DNA of 60,000 nucleotides from Cryptomeria japonica (taxonomy: Eukaryota > Streptophyta > Pinopsida > Cupressales > Cupressaceae). The stretch is from the NCBI RefSeq assembly GCF_030272615.1, contig NC_081410.1, positions 189,307,619 through 189,367,618 on the forward strand, in the 5' to 3' direction. Position 1 is the first letter of the stretch; each line of letters opens with the position of its first letter. The notes below the pieces were generated by a model. The model was given only the letters and a program-made list of their open reading frames with translations, ran no database searches and had not been told where the DNA came from. Below, one piece after another: positions 23,428 to 34,575 of this stretch. Both the position numbers and the translations under genes were made by a program.

Positions 23428-24034
23428 TGTCTCAACACCTATGATCGGATTCCTTAGCGTAGTGATCCACCATGATAGAGAGTTGGGGTGCATTTACAAT
23501 AGGGTGTCTCGGAAATCCTTCCCTTCTAAGCCCAAGGGAAACACTCCTTGTACCCCATTGGCCTCATGGGATCCCCAGTCACCACCATGAGGTGGTGTAC
23601 TTAGAAGAGGATCCCAACACTGTTTCCTCTCCTTGTAAGCCCTTAAAACCCCTATCATGGCTGATTATAACATTTAAGCAAAACATGCAAAGAGTTCTAC
23701 ATTATGGCATGTATTCTATATGTATAAACAATCATATTTTAATATTATAATCCTGAACTGTATACATGTTATTCAGCAGTGAGCAGTCATAAACAAGGTT
23801 TATTATGCTATATATATCACAAGAAAACCCATACCAAATCACAGATATAATACCAAACTGCAGTATGCCTGAATTAGTTAGCAATCTCAGATCTTATCTC
23901 TTCAATCTGCTATTTCTGTTTTTAGGTCCTCAAATGACCTAACTTAGCTGTGGGCTTTCAATCGTTGACCATTGATTTTGACCATTTTCCTGACAAAATT
24001 TCACAACCTGCAGATTTGAACATAGTGATTTTAG

Positions 24035-24165
24035 GTCAAGAAATGTGTCTACGACAGAATTTCAAACCTCTGTTGGTGATTTTGAAATGTTTTTAGTTAG
24101 GAAATGTGACTACAACAGGATTTCAAACATCTGTCGGCAATTTTGAAATGTTTGTGTCTTTGGTG
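24035..24165. repeat. Two-copy direct repeat, about 62-bp period
   Basis: AAATGTGTCTACGACAG (about 24040) and AAATGTGACTACAACAG (about 24102) head two diverged copies that continue with TTTCAAAC and a TGAAATGTTT stretch. Confidence 0.7.
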
Positions 24166-24239
24166 TGAAAACCTCTAAACAATTGTTGAGCCGACTAGTG
24201 GGCAGGACCTATGTAAGGTTTTTCCGCAATATTAAATTA

Positions 24240-24600
24240 CCTACTATTTTTGGTAGGTTTTTAGTCAATTTTTCGTTATTTTTTTAAATCTTTGATATTT
24301 AATATAATCAATATAATGCTATATTATTATAGTATAATAATAATCTTGATATAATCATAATATATTAATATTGTAATTTAATATGACTATATAATTCTTG
24401 TATTATTATAGTAAATTTACTATAATAATACAAGATTTATATAATCATATAACATTAATATATTATGATTATTATACTATAATAATAATTATTTAAAAAT
24501 ATTATTATATTAATATTATAATAATGCTAATATAAATAGTTATTATTTTGTTGTATTATAATATTATAATTATAATATAATAATAAAAATTATATACATT
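24240..24600. repeat. AT-only low-complexity block
   Basis: About 350 bp made almost entirely of A and T, with many TATAATAAT and ATTATTATA words. Nothing codes here. It can form local hairpins and may be a decayed simple repeat or matrix-attachment-like DNA. Confidence 0.8.
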
Positions 24601-24739
24601 TTTTCTTGAATCCGATTTTTTCAAAAAATATTATACTTTTGGTTTGCTGATTTTTTCCCTAAAAGATTAATGCTTCCTTGGTTGGTATATCTAGTATCCA
24701 TGAGATTGAGGATTTACTTCCTCAAAAAAGTCATTAAAA

Positions 24740-25660
24740 AAAAGTGAAGTGGTGATGTTTGTAGATGAACATTTGTATTTCTCTGGCTTCTACCGCCATT
24801 GCCTTAACCTTATCTATCTTCTCATTGTCCTTCAATACATAGTTCAATGCATGAACACAACATGGGGTTCAAAAAATGTGTTTGTAAGCACTCTACCATC
24901 AAGCGAACTAACTTACATACATGGACTGAACCTGTTACCACATGTACAACATTTAAGACTGCAACCTCTTCTATGTTGTCCTTCAAAATTTGAAATTGGA
25001 ATTTTGCATCCTTCCTCTTCTTTGAACAATTAATGGCTCTAAGAAAATAAGAGCCATTTGAACATGTGACAATGATATTGATGAGTGGCTGATGTTTGAT
25101 ATTGGTCCACTTATCCATGATGACAGAGCAACCATCCCTTATCCAAGTTTGCCTCATTTCTTCCATAAAACTCACCTTAAAATATTCTCTATTAAGAAGG
25201 GTAATGTGTAGCTTTTATTCTCTGGGGGGAGGGGGGTAAAATATTCTGTATTGCATCTTTAGGCATTTATTTGAAATAGGGAGAAAGTGTCACTTTAAAT
25301 GGTATGACATGGACACAAAAAGTTTTAGCAATGGAAGACTTGGCCACCTCTTGTGATTGTGCATTAGTAGATACCTCTTCCCTTCGACATCCAACATCTA
25401 TGGTTTCTGTATGCAATGACGCATGAGGCTTCATAGTCTCTATTGGAATTCCTTTATTTCTTATTTCCACCTCCATGTGCATCCTAGTTACATTGACTTT
25501 CTCAACTAGGGTTTTTCTCCAAATGTATTGAGGACATTTTCTAATTTTTTGCAAAGAAGGGGACAAGGTGGGGAATTTACTACTTGTCCTTGTGTCTTGC
25601 AAACATATCCTATGGGGTATGAGGTCATTTTTGGCAGGGGACACATTCATGGCAAGCAAT
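24740..25660 (-). pseudogene. Second hAT (DUF659) transposase remnant
   Basis: On the - strand 25175-24822 reads GCSVIMDKWTNIKHQPLINI, then YFLRAINCSKKRKDAKFQFQ and VLNVVHVVTGS, a DUF659-type hAT core. It differs in sequence from the copy at 19770-21780. The upstream part (about 25660-25267) has no clear BED finger but lies in the right order. Stops and frame changes make it non-functional, and neither end was identified. Confidence 0.7.
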
Positions 25661-26689
25661 TTAATACTTTTTCTCTTAGTTGTTTACTAAAAAGAATCCT
25701 TCAAAGTCTAGCTGCAGTGACCAAAAGCTCATTTAATGAACACATAATATGACACTTGAACATGAAGACTGAGATGATATTGCTGAAAGAAGGTGCCATA
25801 ATTGTCAACATAAAGGCTTAAATGTTTAAAATGAGATCGAAGCAGATTGAAAGTGTAGGCATTGTTTTGATTCAGACTTATGAAAAACGGAGTGTGTTTT
25901 GTTCTTCATTTCTATCAATGCAGTAAAACTTAAGCAACTGTTGTGCATCTTAATCACTTCTGGTGAAAGCCTTTTATGACTATAATTATTTTTTTGAGCC
26001 CTTCGGCATCTACTTTCTACTTTCTAATGTGTGCACATCTGCCACTAATAGTCTAATACCATAAACTGAGGCATATAAAGTTGAATGATCTATGGTCACC
26101 CATATATATGATTATTATACTTCAAATTTTATTCAGAATCAGAAACCACAAGAACAAGTCAACGATCTATGATTATTAACTTCTAAAGGGATTGATGTTT
26201 CAACAATCTAGCTCCATATTTTCTCGTCTGTTGAGAGTTTTCTGAATCCACTAAGTCCACTTAATTGCAAGAGGTACAGTAAGTCTGATTAGCCCTCCTA
26301 TTTTATCACAAAATTATTTCGGAAAAACTACAGATGAAAAGTTATACAATGTAAACTCCCCTACAAACAGAAGATTAGGATAGAAATGTGTTTAGACTTG
26401 CACATGGTAAAGTAGCTTGCTCTCTTGGACCATGAAATGAAACTGATGGCAAAGTAATATTGCAGGTTGTGTTTACAAATGTCATAATACAGTACTTTGT
26501 GTCAAAATTCTTGAATTTTATACTGCCTCTAATGTGATGATTCTTGTCCCTGAACAATAGTAGACATTGTTACATGATGTGGGGTTTCACTCACAGTTAA
26601 ACACAAATTCAGACTTGATTCAGGCCTAAAATTAGACAAGGAATGAAGACTATGCCAAATATTCAAATTACTGTATTGTATCTGTCTAC

Positions 26690-26950
26690 ATATATACATG
26701 TGAACATGCATTCATGCATGTTCATTCACATACACACATATATGCTTATGTATGTAAGTGAATGTTTATACTTTATTCGCATACACACATTTATGTATAT
26801 GTATGTAAACATACATATCCCCACATACATAAACCCACACTTGTACACATCCACACATGCATTCACCCATGCATGTTCACATACACAGACATGCAGACAG
26901 ACATACTTTCACTTACACACACAGATACACATACACATACAGATGTGCAT
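26690..26950. repeat. CA/TA-rich microsatellite-like tract
   Basis: It is dominated by ACACATA, CATACA and ATGTATG words. It includes a perfect inverted repeat, TGAACATGCAT and ATGCATGTTCA, with two bases between, near 26700-26724. The open frames here are low-complexity artefacts. Confidence 0.75.
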
Positions 26951-27133
26951 GCATGTGTCAAATATAAGATTGCACAAATTATGCTTGTTCAAGTCTTTAT
27001 TACATGCTTTTAAAAAAACATTTTTGTTCAAACTGGAAATTTTAATGCATATTTCTTGGTCTGCACGAGCACAACATTTAAAAAAGATATAAGCATTCAT
27101 TACATAAATATTCTCTATATCATACTGTTACAG

Positions 27134-27241
27134 GGATTGATCCCCAGAGCTAAGGTACTTTTGACACTTGGTGCGACATTCTTCTTCTTCTTCTGGCCAC
27201 TTATTCTAACAACAGTGGCATTTTTTTCAGCAGTATACATA
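27134..27241 (+). CDS. Exon encoding the membrane helix of the host gene
   Basis: Acceptor TTACAG ends at 27133 and donor GTAAGT starts at 27242. The 108-bp exon is in phase 0 at both ends and encodes 36 residues. It begins GLIPRAKVLLTLGATFF and continues as one hydrophobic stretch (FWPLILTTVAFFSAVYI), a probable transmembrane helix. It joins in frame to the exon ending at 14151, giving SEGLE followed by GLIPRAK. I believe this join is conserved in a plant protein family, but I cannot name it. The remaining C-terminal exon was not found in 27242-60000, so it lies further on or is hidden by insertions. Confidence 0.75.
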
Positions 27242-27810
27242 GTAAGTTTTCTAAATGCCAAGTATTTTTTGTTAGTAGCAAATTCAATTTTTTCAACTTT
27301 GGGAAATTGGAATGTAAGCTTTGTCCCCTTAATGTCTATCTTAGTATTGAAAGAGAATTTTGATTATGATATTATACATAGGCAATACTGCTTAAGCATA
27401 TGAGTGAATGCTAAGCGCACAATTTGAGAAATTCTTTTCTTTTTTCTAGAATTTTTGTTTGCATGGTGTCCACTGTTAAATATTATGCTCAATGAAATCC
27501 CTCAATAGGGATATTTTTTTTCAGAATTAAGTCCAAACATCCTTAATATTTAGTTTGAATATATCTTATATTCTATTTTATGCTTATTATGTATATTACT
27601 ATCAAGGAAAAATACCTTAAAAGTATTTATTAACATAGGTTAATTCATTGGAAAGGCTAAATGATTGAACTGTTAATTCCAAGTCTTGTTTTGAGGAAAA
27701 ATATCCTATACGATAATGCATAGTATTTCATTAATGATTTTTTAAACATTCCATTATATGGTATCATCAAAAAATACATTAAAATTAGAACATTCAACTT
27801 TTGTTTGTAA

Positions 27811-28256
27811 GGCTGGGGTCCCATGGAGGGGGGCTTCCTCAAAAATAGAGCTGGAGCTGCTGAGATATGTTAGGAAAATTTTAAAGCTGCTGGTCCCATG
27901 AATTTTGTAGTGCAGTTGAACTTAAAAGTTTAAGCTCCCAAATTTAAGGAAGCTGGTTGTCTCATGAATATGTGCAGTGATAAAAAAAGTAAATAAATTC
28001 ATTCTCTTTCCAAAACTATTTTTTAATGAAAATCTAAACTTACATATTTGACAAGTGGCACATAACATGCCTAAGCTGGTGGGGCAATTTCTAGCCCCAC
28101 CTCATTTTCACCCACTCAAATATAAAAGCCTAAAAAGTAGGAGCTTCTATTTTTTAGGAAAAGATTCCAAATAATCCCCTATCAGGAAAAAAAATCTTCA
28201 TGGAACCTCCTCTTCCTTAAAAACAGAATCTTAAGCCCTTCCATGGGACCCCTGCC
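27811..28256. mobile_element. Harbinger/Tourist-like MITE, 446 bp
   Basis: The left end GGCTGGGGTCCCATGGA is inverted at the right end as TCCATGGGACCCCTGCC, with one mismatch over 17 bp. Both sides carry TAA (27808-27810 and 28257-28259). TAA/TTA duplications and GG-starting inverted ends are typical of PIF/Harbinger elements. There is no coding capacity, so it is a non-autonomous MITE, within the next intron of the host gene if that gene continues. Confidence 0.8.
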
Positions 28257-28510
28257 TAAAAAAATAGGTCTTCAGTTTGTGACTGTGAAGCTATGTGTAT
28301 GAACGTTATGATTATCAGAATCTTTATATACAATTGTTGACATAATTAATAAGTACTCTTTAAATGAATTTGAGACCATTCCAATCAAAAGATATGAAAG
28401 AACCAAATAAGAATACAAGACTTTGACCATAAATCAACAAAATATGGCAGGAAAAAAATAATCTGTCATAGAACATAGTTTAGGACTAAATGTGTCCATA
28501 ATGAGGACAA
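28257..28510. other. Short unassigned spacer
   Basis: AT-rich sequence between the MITE and LTR G. Nothing was recognised. Confidence 0.4.
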
Positions 28511-29774
28511 TGTAATGTCGTCACTTTGAATATTCAATAATAAATAATAATAAAATTAAAATACAAAAGAATAAAAATAAAATTTAATTTAAAATATAAA
28601 AGAATATAATTAAATACAATTAAAATATAATTTAATGAATGGTGAAAAGACATGAAATGAAAAGTTGTGACTCCCTCAAACATGAGATATAAAAGGGAGA
28701 AGAGAACCTCATTTGAGAGGGAGAGGAGAGAGAAAGGAAGGAGGAGGGGAGCATTTAAATCAGGAAAGATTAATGGAAGATGAAAAGGAATGGGAAGTAG
28801 ATATGGAAGTGGCTCACTCTTTCAAAAGGGTGCTAATTGTGAAAGGTTGTGTCTCTTGCCAAAAGGCATACATGATGAAGAGGTGTGACCCTTCCCTCAC
28901 ATTGGGAGATATAAAGGTTACAAGATTCATTTGAGGAAGGGATCTAAGGAAGATCAGTTTGGAGAATAATATATTATTCTCAAAGGCAGCAATGAAAAGT
29001 GGTGACTCAATTCTCATGAAAGGTGGTGCCTCAATCCCTATGAAATATTTGAAGATCATTATAGCAGACTTATGAGCAGATATATATAGTAGACTTGTGA
29101 GCAGAATTTAAGGATTATGGTAGTAACCAAACCAGAATTACATCTGCATCAGCAAATGCAATCATATCTACAGCAAGGTGATCTGTTATAATCTATTAGA
29201 TTACTTTAGAAATATGCTTGAATCTAAATATCCATACACTTATTGATCATGTGGAAAGAAGGGAGTGCAAGGAGGGGGAACGGTGAAAGATTCCTCACTA
29301 GGTATGGTGCCTTTTAAAGATGGTTAAGAACCACGAGGCCACCTCATGATGATGGTTAAGGACCATCGATTAAGGACCACATGAGGCCAAGGACGATGAG
29401 GTCTTAACCTTGGGTCTAGGGTTGAGGGTCAAGGGAACCTGTTGTGACGTTTTCAAACATCGCCCCATTGCAAATGGGGTTCCCCTACTTTTTAGGCCCT
29501 CCCGATCTTTTGGCTTGCGTTTTTGGGGTCTTTTCGCAGCAGTCTTGTTAGTCTCTCTGCTTTGCAGGTGTTCGAGGGTCATTTGGGTTTAATCTGCTTT
29601 TCGTTTGAGCGAGTTTGGTGAAGTCGAGGGCCTGTTTTGTCCTTTTTTTAGGGTTGCTGCCTTTTGTCCTAGATTTTAGGGGTTCCTGTTAGGGTTTCGA
29701 GAAAGATGAACACACGACTGGAATCAAGACCCTTCAAGGGACCTCCCAGTAAAATTTGAGCCCAAATGAAGCAA

Positions 29775-29955
29775 CTTTCTATTTTTAGAAAGTCCCTATT
29801 TTTTAGGGATTTTTTCGAGTCCCAGAATGTCGCCTTTTTGCCAAAAATCAAACTTACTATTTTTAGTAAGTTTCTATTTATAGTAAGTCATTACTGCACC
29901 TTGTCTAGGGATCTAACCTTGACACCTGGAAAGTTTCTATTTTTGGAAAGTTATT
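29775..29955. repeat. Cluster of small hairpins with TATTTTTA-type loops
   Basis: AACTTTC...GAAAGT, TCCCTA...TAGGGA, AACTTAC...GTAAGT and AAGTTTC...GAAAGTT each flank a T-rich loop. The cluster recurs in D2 (46699-46875). Related small hairpins (CCTAAATTTTAGG, CCCTAAAAAATAGGG) occur at 30750-30785 and 55630-55670. The sequence differs between neighbours while pairing is kept. Confidence 0.75.
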
Positions 29956-30137
29956 ATTGGCAGGGTCAGTTAGCCAAGGCGACAAGGATCAAGCATTCAC
30001 AGACAATTCTAATTTCGGAAAGTCAGACAGCAGACAGAGAAAGCCAGAAATGGGGCCAAGTACTGAAAGTCCATGCCCAAAATGGAAAAGGCATTCGCAG
30101 GAGGAAAAATCCATGAATCCATGGACATGGTGAAAAT

Positions 30138-30500
30138 GCGCCCAAGACTGGACTGGGGCGCCAAAATGGAAAAGGCATTCACAGGTGGAAAAATCCGTGA
30201 GTCCATGGACAAAGTGAAAATGTGCCCAAGACTGGACTGGGGCGCTAAAATGGAAAAGGCATTCAACAGGAGGAAAAATCCATGAATCCATGGACATGGT
30301 GAAAATGCGCCCAAGACTGGACTAGGGCGCCAAAATGGAAAAGGCATTCACAGGTGGAAAAATTCGCGAGTCCATGGACAAAGCAAAAATGCGCCCAAGT
30401 CTGGAGTCAGGTGCTGAAATGGAGAAGCTAAGGAGAGGTGGAAAAATCCGTGAGTCAATGGACAAAGCAAAAATGCGCCCAAGTTTGGAGTCAGGCGCTG
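30138..30500. repeat. Hairpin array of LTR D, period about 84 bp
   Basis: Five units start near 30138, 30219, 30306, 30390 and 30474. The type form is GCGCCCAAG, six bases (ACTGGA), CTGGGGCGC, then a conserved AAATGGAAAAGGCATTC segment and a GTGGAAAAATCC segment. Outer arms GCGCCC and GGGCGC pair. Decayed relatives follow at about 30848 and 30930. Confidence 0.85.
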
Positions 30501-32009
30501 AAATGAGATTCCCAAGGAGAGAGGGAAAATCCATGAATCCTTGGCATGGCAAAAAAATTCCACCCAAGCTAAAAAATTAAAATTTTGCCTAAGGCATGGA
30601 ATCCAAGGAGTCAAGGAGGAATAAAAAGCAAAATTCCCCTCAGGCGAATTTTCGAATTTGCTATTTTTAGACACCAAATCTCGACAAAGTGTGGAAAATT
30701 TTATAGATTCAGAATCGTGGTAAAATTCTCCATCCAATGAACCTGACTCCTAAATTTTAGGAGGATCCCTAAAAAATAGGGATGTTGAAAAGAAGACATG
30801 GACAATTCACAAAACAATGAATTCCTTCCTTAGGAGGAATTTCGGGCCCAACCTTGTGGAGGGCGCTAGAATGAAGAGTGCATGGAGAAACAGGCAAATT
30901 GCAAGAGTCCTTGACCAAGGCATTTTAGTGCCCAAGTGATAGAAGGAGCGCCAGATAGAGGGATGCAAGGAATCCATGGAATTGAAAGAATTCCCCACCA
31001 AGTGTAAAATGCCGCCTAGGAACATAGGAGTGCACTAAAATGATCTTCTCATGGACAATGCACAAAGAGATGAATTCCTTCATCGGGGAAGAATTGCACC
31101 CAAGAAGAAGAAATTCCAGGAAAGGTGAAAATTTGACTAAGTGTTTGAAATTTCTTCCTTCAGGACATAATTCTTGGAAATCATGAAAATTGGCTAAGGT
31201 ATGAAGAATTTCCTTCCTCGGGGTAAGGAACAAATTTCTTTCCAAAGGAGAATTCCTCCACAACAAGAAATCACATCCAAGGATGAATTGAAGATAAAAT
31301 TTCTAAGGCAAGGAAGGAATCGGGGATGAACTGAACAAGAAATTTCCCCCCAAGGAAAAATTTGAAAAATCCATTATAGGGCATCAAATCACATCCAAAT
31401 TTCAAAATTTTTACAGATTTGGATTCGTAGGAGAATTTTCTCTCTCCTGGACCGTGGAGCCCTAATTTGGAAATTTTTCTAAAAAATAGGAAATGTGCAG
31501 AATTGATGAAAAACCTTCTTAAGCAAGGAAAGTTGAGGAGACTTCAAGAAAATTCTTCTTGAATCGAATTTTCCCTCTCCAACAATTCCAGATGTGCAGG
31601 AGCGGATATACGACAACAAAGTCCATTTGCATGGCGAGGATCTATTGAACGCATGGCAGTATGGTGGCGCATTCATTGCCAGAATATTTGACCAAATGGC
31701 AACTTGGTCATTACATGTTGAATTTATGGCAGATTCCTTTTGCATGCAGCCGCTGCATGTGGAAATGATGGAGCATTTATGACATAATGGGGTGATTTTT
31801 GCATGGATGAATATTCAACGCATGTTGAGCGAATTTGAAGGAGGTGGTGCATTTAATGTGCAATGGATGCTATTTTGGGTACTTTTGAATTAATTGTATA
31901 TGGGCATGATGGGTTATTAATTGGAGATTCCCACCTTGTTGCATCATGTGTGGAGAATCTTTTGGGCAAACCCTAATTAGGGTTTTGCATGTAGCCAGGG
32001 CTTGAAGCC

Positions 32010-32017
32010 TATATAAG
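32010..32017 (+). promoter_or_regulatory. LTR D TATA box
   Basis: TATATAAG about 810 bp before the LTR end, followed by CTCATTTGTAAAGGGGGG, a segment also seen after the TATA boxes of C, E and F. It is probably the retroelement promoter. Confidence 0.65.
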
Positions 32018-33323
32018 GGGTGACCCCCCTCATTTGTAAAGGGGGGAGCCTTGTATGAAATTGTTGCGATAAGTTTTGGGATAATAACAGTGAAACATTG
32101 TTCTCTGATGGTGTCCACTTAAGTTATTTTTTCAAGACTTGCATGGTTTCACCTTCCTCACTTAGAGTAGAAGTAGTATAGTGCTTTGATTTCAATGGAG
32201 AATGTAATGGTGTCTGATGAATTTCCATGGTTCATACTTTTTTCATCTTGCTGATTGTAAGTTGCAGTGTAAAGTTAGTCTGAGCCCCCTAAATTCGTAC
32301 TAAGTTCGATTGTGGATGGTCGTTTGGATTGCGCCGTTTTTGGGTATTCAAATGTACTTTCTCGATTTGAAAATCCTCTAGCATCCCCAGAAGATTGCAC
32401 CGGTTCTTGCAGAGTTGTAGTTGATCTTGGCGAAGCAGAGCTTGGTTTATTTGGAATTTGTCCACCAGAGCACTATTCATTGTTATCACTGCCCCTAGGA
32501 GTAGATTTAGATATTTCTAAACCCTTTCCCTTTTACTTTCAGTTCATTTTAGTTTGTTCAAAGCAGCAGCATCGCAAAATTGCCATATTTGATGATGGAG
32601 TTCCAGCCACAGCAAAGAAGTGAAAGAACGATGCAAACGTAAGGCCCCTTGGATTACCAGCAATCACATCAGCCAACTGAGTCACGTCCACACATTGAAG
32701 GAACCTTGGAGTCGATTGTTTGAACTTCTTGCAATCTTAGCATGCAATCGTACTTTGATCAAGAGAGAGTGAAGTGACCGTTAGGCAACTTTATTCTATG
32801 TTCGATGCGGTCGTAAAAAACATGTCAACAAAACCCTATTGCAGTTCCCCTACTATCTCCACATTGATCAATTGTTGAAGTGAGTCAATCATAAGAGGTG
32901 AGAGATTGACATGATGGAGGGGAATGATGTAAAGCCCTCACTAGGTACACCACCTCATGATGATGGTTGAGGACCATTGGTTAAGGACCATATGAGGCCA
33001 CATAGGATAAGGCCCTACTATTGGGCCTAGGGTAGAGGATGCTTGGGGTACCTCATCATGTCTCCCAACACAACCCCCACTATGGTTGAGCTTCCATATA
33101 ATCATTGAGATTTGTTGTGTAGATATATATATATATAGAACTGGATGTTTTTCATGATTTATATCTACATTGTTGTCTAATCTGGTTGCAGGTTTCCGAA
33201 ACAGGCTTATCTCATCTTATTCTTAAGTGAAGATTATATCTCTAACTATGTTTTGCCCTTGTTTCATTCTAGATTTGTGAATTTAGGGCAAAGTATATGG
33301 TGATCCCAAAAGGGGACATTACA

Positions 33324-34084
33324 AATGACTCTTAGGTGTTCCATGGTCACCACAAACATCCCCAAGGATGCAAAAATGTTAAGGATACCTCCCCTCGCAA
33401 TCCCTCCACCATCACCACTAATAGAGAGGAAACGTTCCTTATTGGAGATGGCAAGGGGATGTTGGGGAACAATTAGGGCATTAAAAAAGTACTTAATTTC
33501 AAAAAAATAAATTCTTATGTTCATTAATGGCGGTGAGTTAACATCAATGAAATGGAGCAGTTGATGATGGTGGGATTGTGGTGTACTCATCCTTATCCAA
33601 TACCCACATCTTTCGTAAAGTAGGTTGTCAAGATATTGAGATTTGAGGCAACTTTGCATGTACTTGTCTTTGTTTATGGTGATCCTGCTTGGCCTAGCAA
33701 TGTGTTGAATCTAGGAACATCCTTAGTATTAGTGCACTGAGATATAAAAAATTATTCCCAAAAGCCAAAAAATTATTCCCAATTATCGCTCTTATTGCCT
33801 CAGTTGCACGTGGCAATCCAATGCAAAAAGTCCACCTCAATTGTTTTGATATGAATAATTCTCTGCAGTCATAGTTCCCATGGGGAGAGATTTTGGAAGG
33901 CATTTTCGGTGTTGAGTGTAAGAAGACTGTAATTTTCAGTACTGCCCAATCTACTACCCCTGATTTACTCTAGATCTTTCTTAGATTTCTCTCATGTGGA
34001 ATTTTTTTTTCCCAATTCACACTACACAACCCTTCCTGTACTATAGGTAGTGTTTCTGATTATTCCTATAGACTGATTTTGTTC
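33324..34084. other. Unassigned, possibly LINE 3' trailer
   Basis: No gene is supported. The - strand LINE remnant runs into this region and could end near one of the T-runs (about 34006). A 131-codon - strand frame (33264-33659) shows no domain. Confidence 0.35.
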
Positions 34085-34174
34085 CAAGTATTTGAATTGT
34101 TAGCCATTATAACTTTTTCACTCTGTTCAAGTGCACATTTTTCTAGTTGTCCACAATTTTATTGGCTTCCCTAT
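34085..34174 (-). pseudogene. LINE RNase H fragment, part 2 (after LTR E)
   Basis: On the - strand this reads YREANKIVDN, the HxYREANxxAD-type motif near the end of LINE RNase H domains. It continues the frame interrupted at 38308 when LTR E and one copy of its CCTAT duplication are removed. Confidence 0.65.
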
Positions 34175-34575
34175 TGTTGATGTGTTTTTCATGCACATGC
34201 GAACACAAAATAAAATACCAAGGTATCTTATCCTCTCTTGACCAAAGTTTCCCGAATGCTGAAGATCTCGCCCAAGGATCAATTAGATTAACTCAAAGGT
34301 TCTTGTATGTAGGGTCTCTACATGTGGATAAGCTCTTTGTGGTACGATGTGATTTTGCTGGAATCACAAGGGGACTTACTTTCGACGACTTGAACATCTG
34401 ATTTGCTTTGGATATTACTGGAACGCGGAATTTCATTGGCCCTTGATTTTGAAAAAGGAAAAAAGGATAAGGGTTGAAACAAGATCTATTTCTAACACTA
34501 AGAATGTAAGAGCAATGGATGATCTTTGATGAACTCTAACTAAGTCTTGCTTTGACATGCTAGGATCATCTCCAC

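Larger units (their letters stand above)
23104..23437 (+). mobile_element. Complete 334-bp TRIM with tRNA-like LTRs
   Basis: Two 135-bp LTRs (23104-23238 and 23303-23437) differ at three positions only. They start TGTTGGTGTTGG and end TCTCAACA. Directly after the first is TGGTATCAGAGCCAGGT, a long complement to plant initiator-Met tRNA. Directly before the second is the purine tract AAGGGGGGG. Both flanks carry CCTAT (23099-23103 and 23438-23442). The 64-bp interior has no coding capacity. This is the full structure of a terminal-repeat retrotransposon in miniature, mobilised by another element's enzymes. Each LTR contains a tRNA-shaped sequence with Pol III promoter boxes, comparable in principle to the 5S-carrying Cassandra TRIMs but with a different RNA gene. 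Confidence 0.93.
22811..23800 (-). mobile_element. LTR of the TGTAATGTCCC family (copy I), interrupted by a TRIM
   Basis: It starts TGTAATGTCCC next to a PBS. Reversed, it matches the 3' part of LTR G (32940-33323): ACTAGGTACACCACCTCAT, a segment with GGCCTAGGGTAGAGGAT, and the GGGACATTACA end. The TRIM at 23104-23437 sits inside it. The far end was not located; 23800 is approximate. Segments of it are internally repeated (GAGGTGGTGTAC near 23032 and 23588). Confidence 0.65.
14152..27133 (+). other. 12,982-bp intron filled with transposons
   Basis: It runs from donor GTGAGT at 14152 to acceptor TTACAG ending at 27133, phase 0. It contains a PPR-like remnant, a hairpin-rich tract, two hAT remnants, a second-family LTR, a complete TRIM, an AT-rich block and a CA/TA-rich block. 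Introns of this size are typical of conifer genes. No internal exon was recognised, although one cannot be excluded. Confidence 0.65.
29440..32830 (+). mobile_element. Giant LTR D, no large ORF
   Basis: It starts TGTTGTGACGTTTTC and ends CATGTCAACA, and is flanked by GAACC (29435-29439) and AAACC (32831-32835), a 5-bp duplication with one change. It contains the start hairpin CCCCATTGCAAATGGGG, small hairpins with TATTTTTA loops (29775-29955), the GCGCCC...GGGCGC array (30138-30500), a TATA box (TATATAAG, 32010-32017), the U5 motif AGAAGATTGCAC (32389-32400) and the family end. The place of the large ORF is taken by about 400 bp with no recognisable coding sequence. It is inserted in LTR G. 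Confidence 0.82.
28511..33323 (+). mobile_element. LTR of the TGTAATGTCCCC family (copy G), split by LTR D
   Basis: It starts TGTAATGTCGTC and ends GGGGACATTACA. The first 400 bp match solo LTR H, including GAGATATAAAAGG as TATA box (about 28683). The part after 32830 matches LTR I reversed. Removing LTR D (29440-32830) leaves about 1.4 kb. Flanks are GACAA and AATGA, so no target duplication is evident. The frame at 28713-28934 lies in the region shared with H and shows no domain. Confidence 0.7.

Noticed and set aside
24240-24600. AT-only block as a replication origin or scaffold attachment site
   Set aside because: Base composition alone does not support this; no specific motif was seen.
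26643-27092. 149-codon frame rich in His, Thr and Tyr
   Set aside because: It covers a CA/TA-rich microsatellite-like tract; a second frame over the same DNA is equally open.
30009-30567. Open frames of 70-129 codons across the LTR D array
   Set aside because: The period of about 84 bp is a multiple of three, so stops are avoided by repetition on both strands. The peptides are low-complexity repeats.
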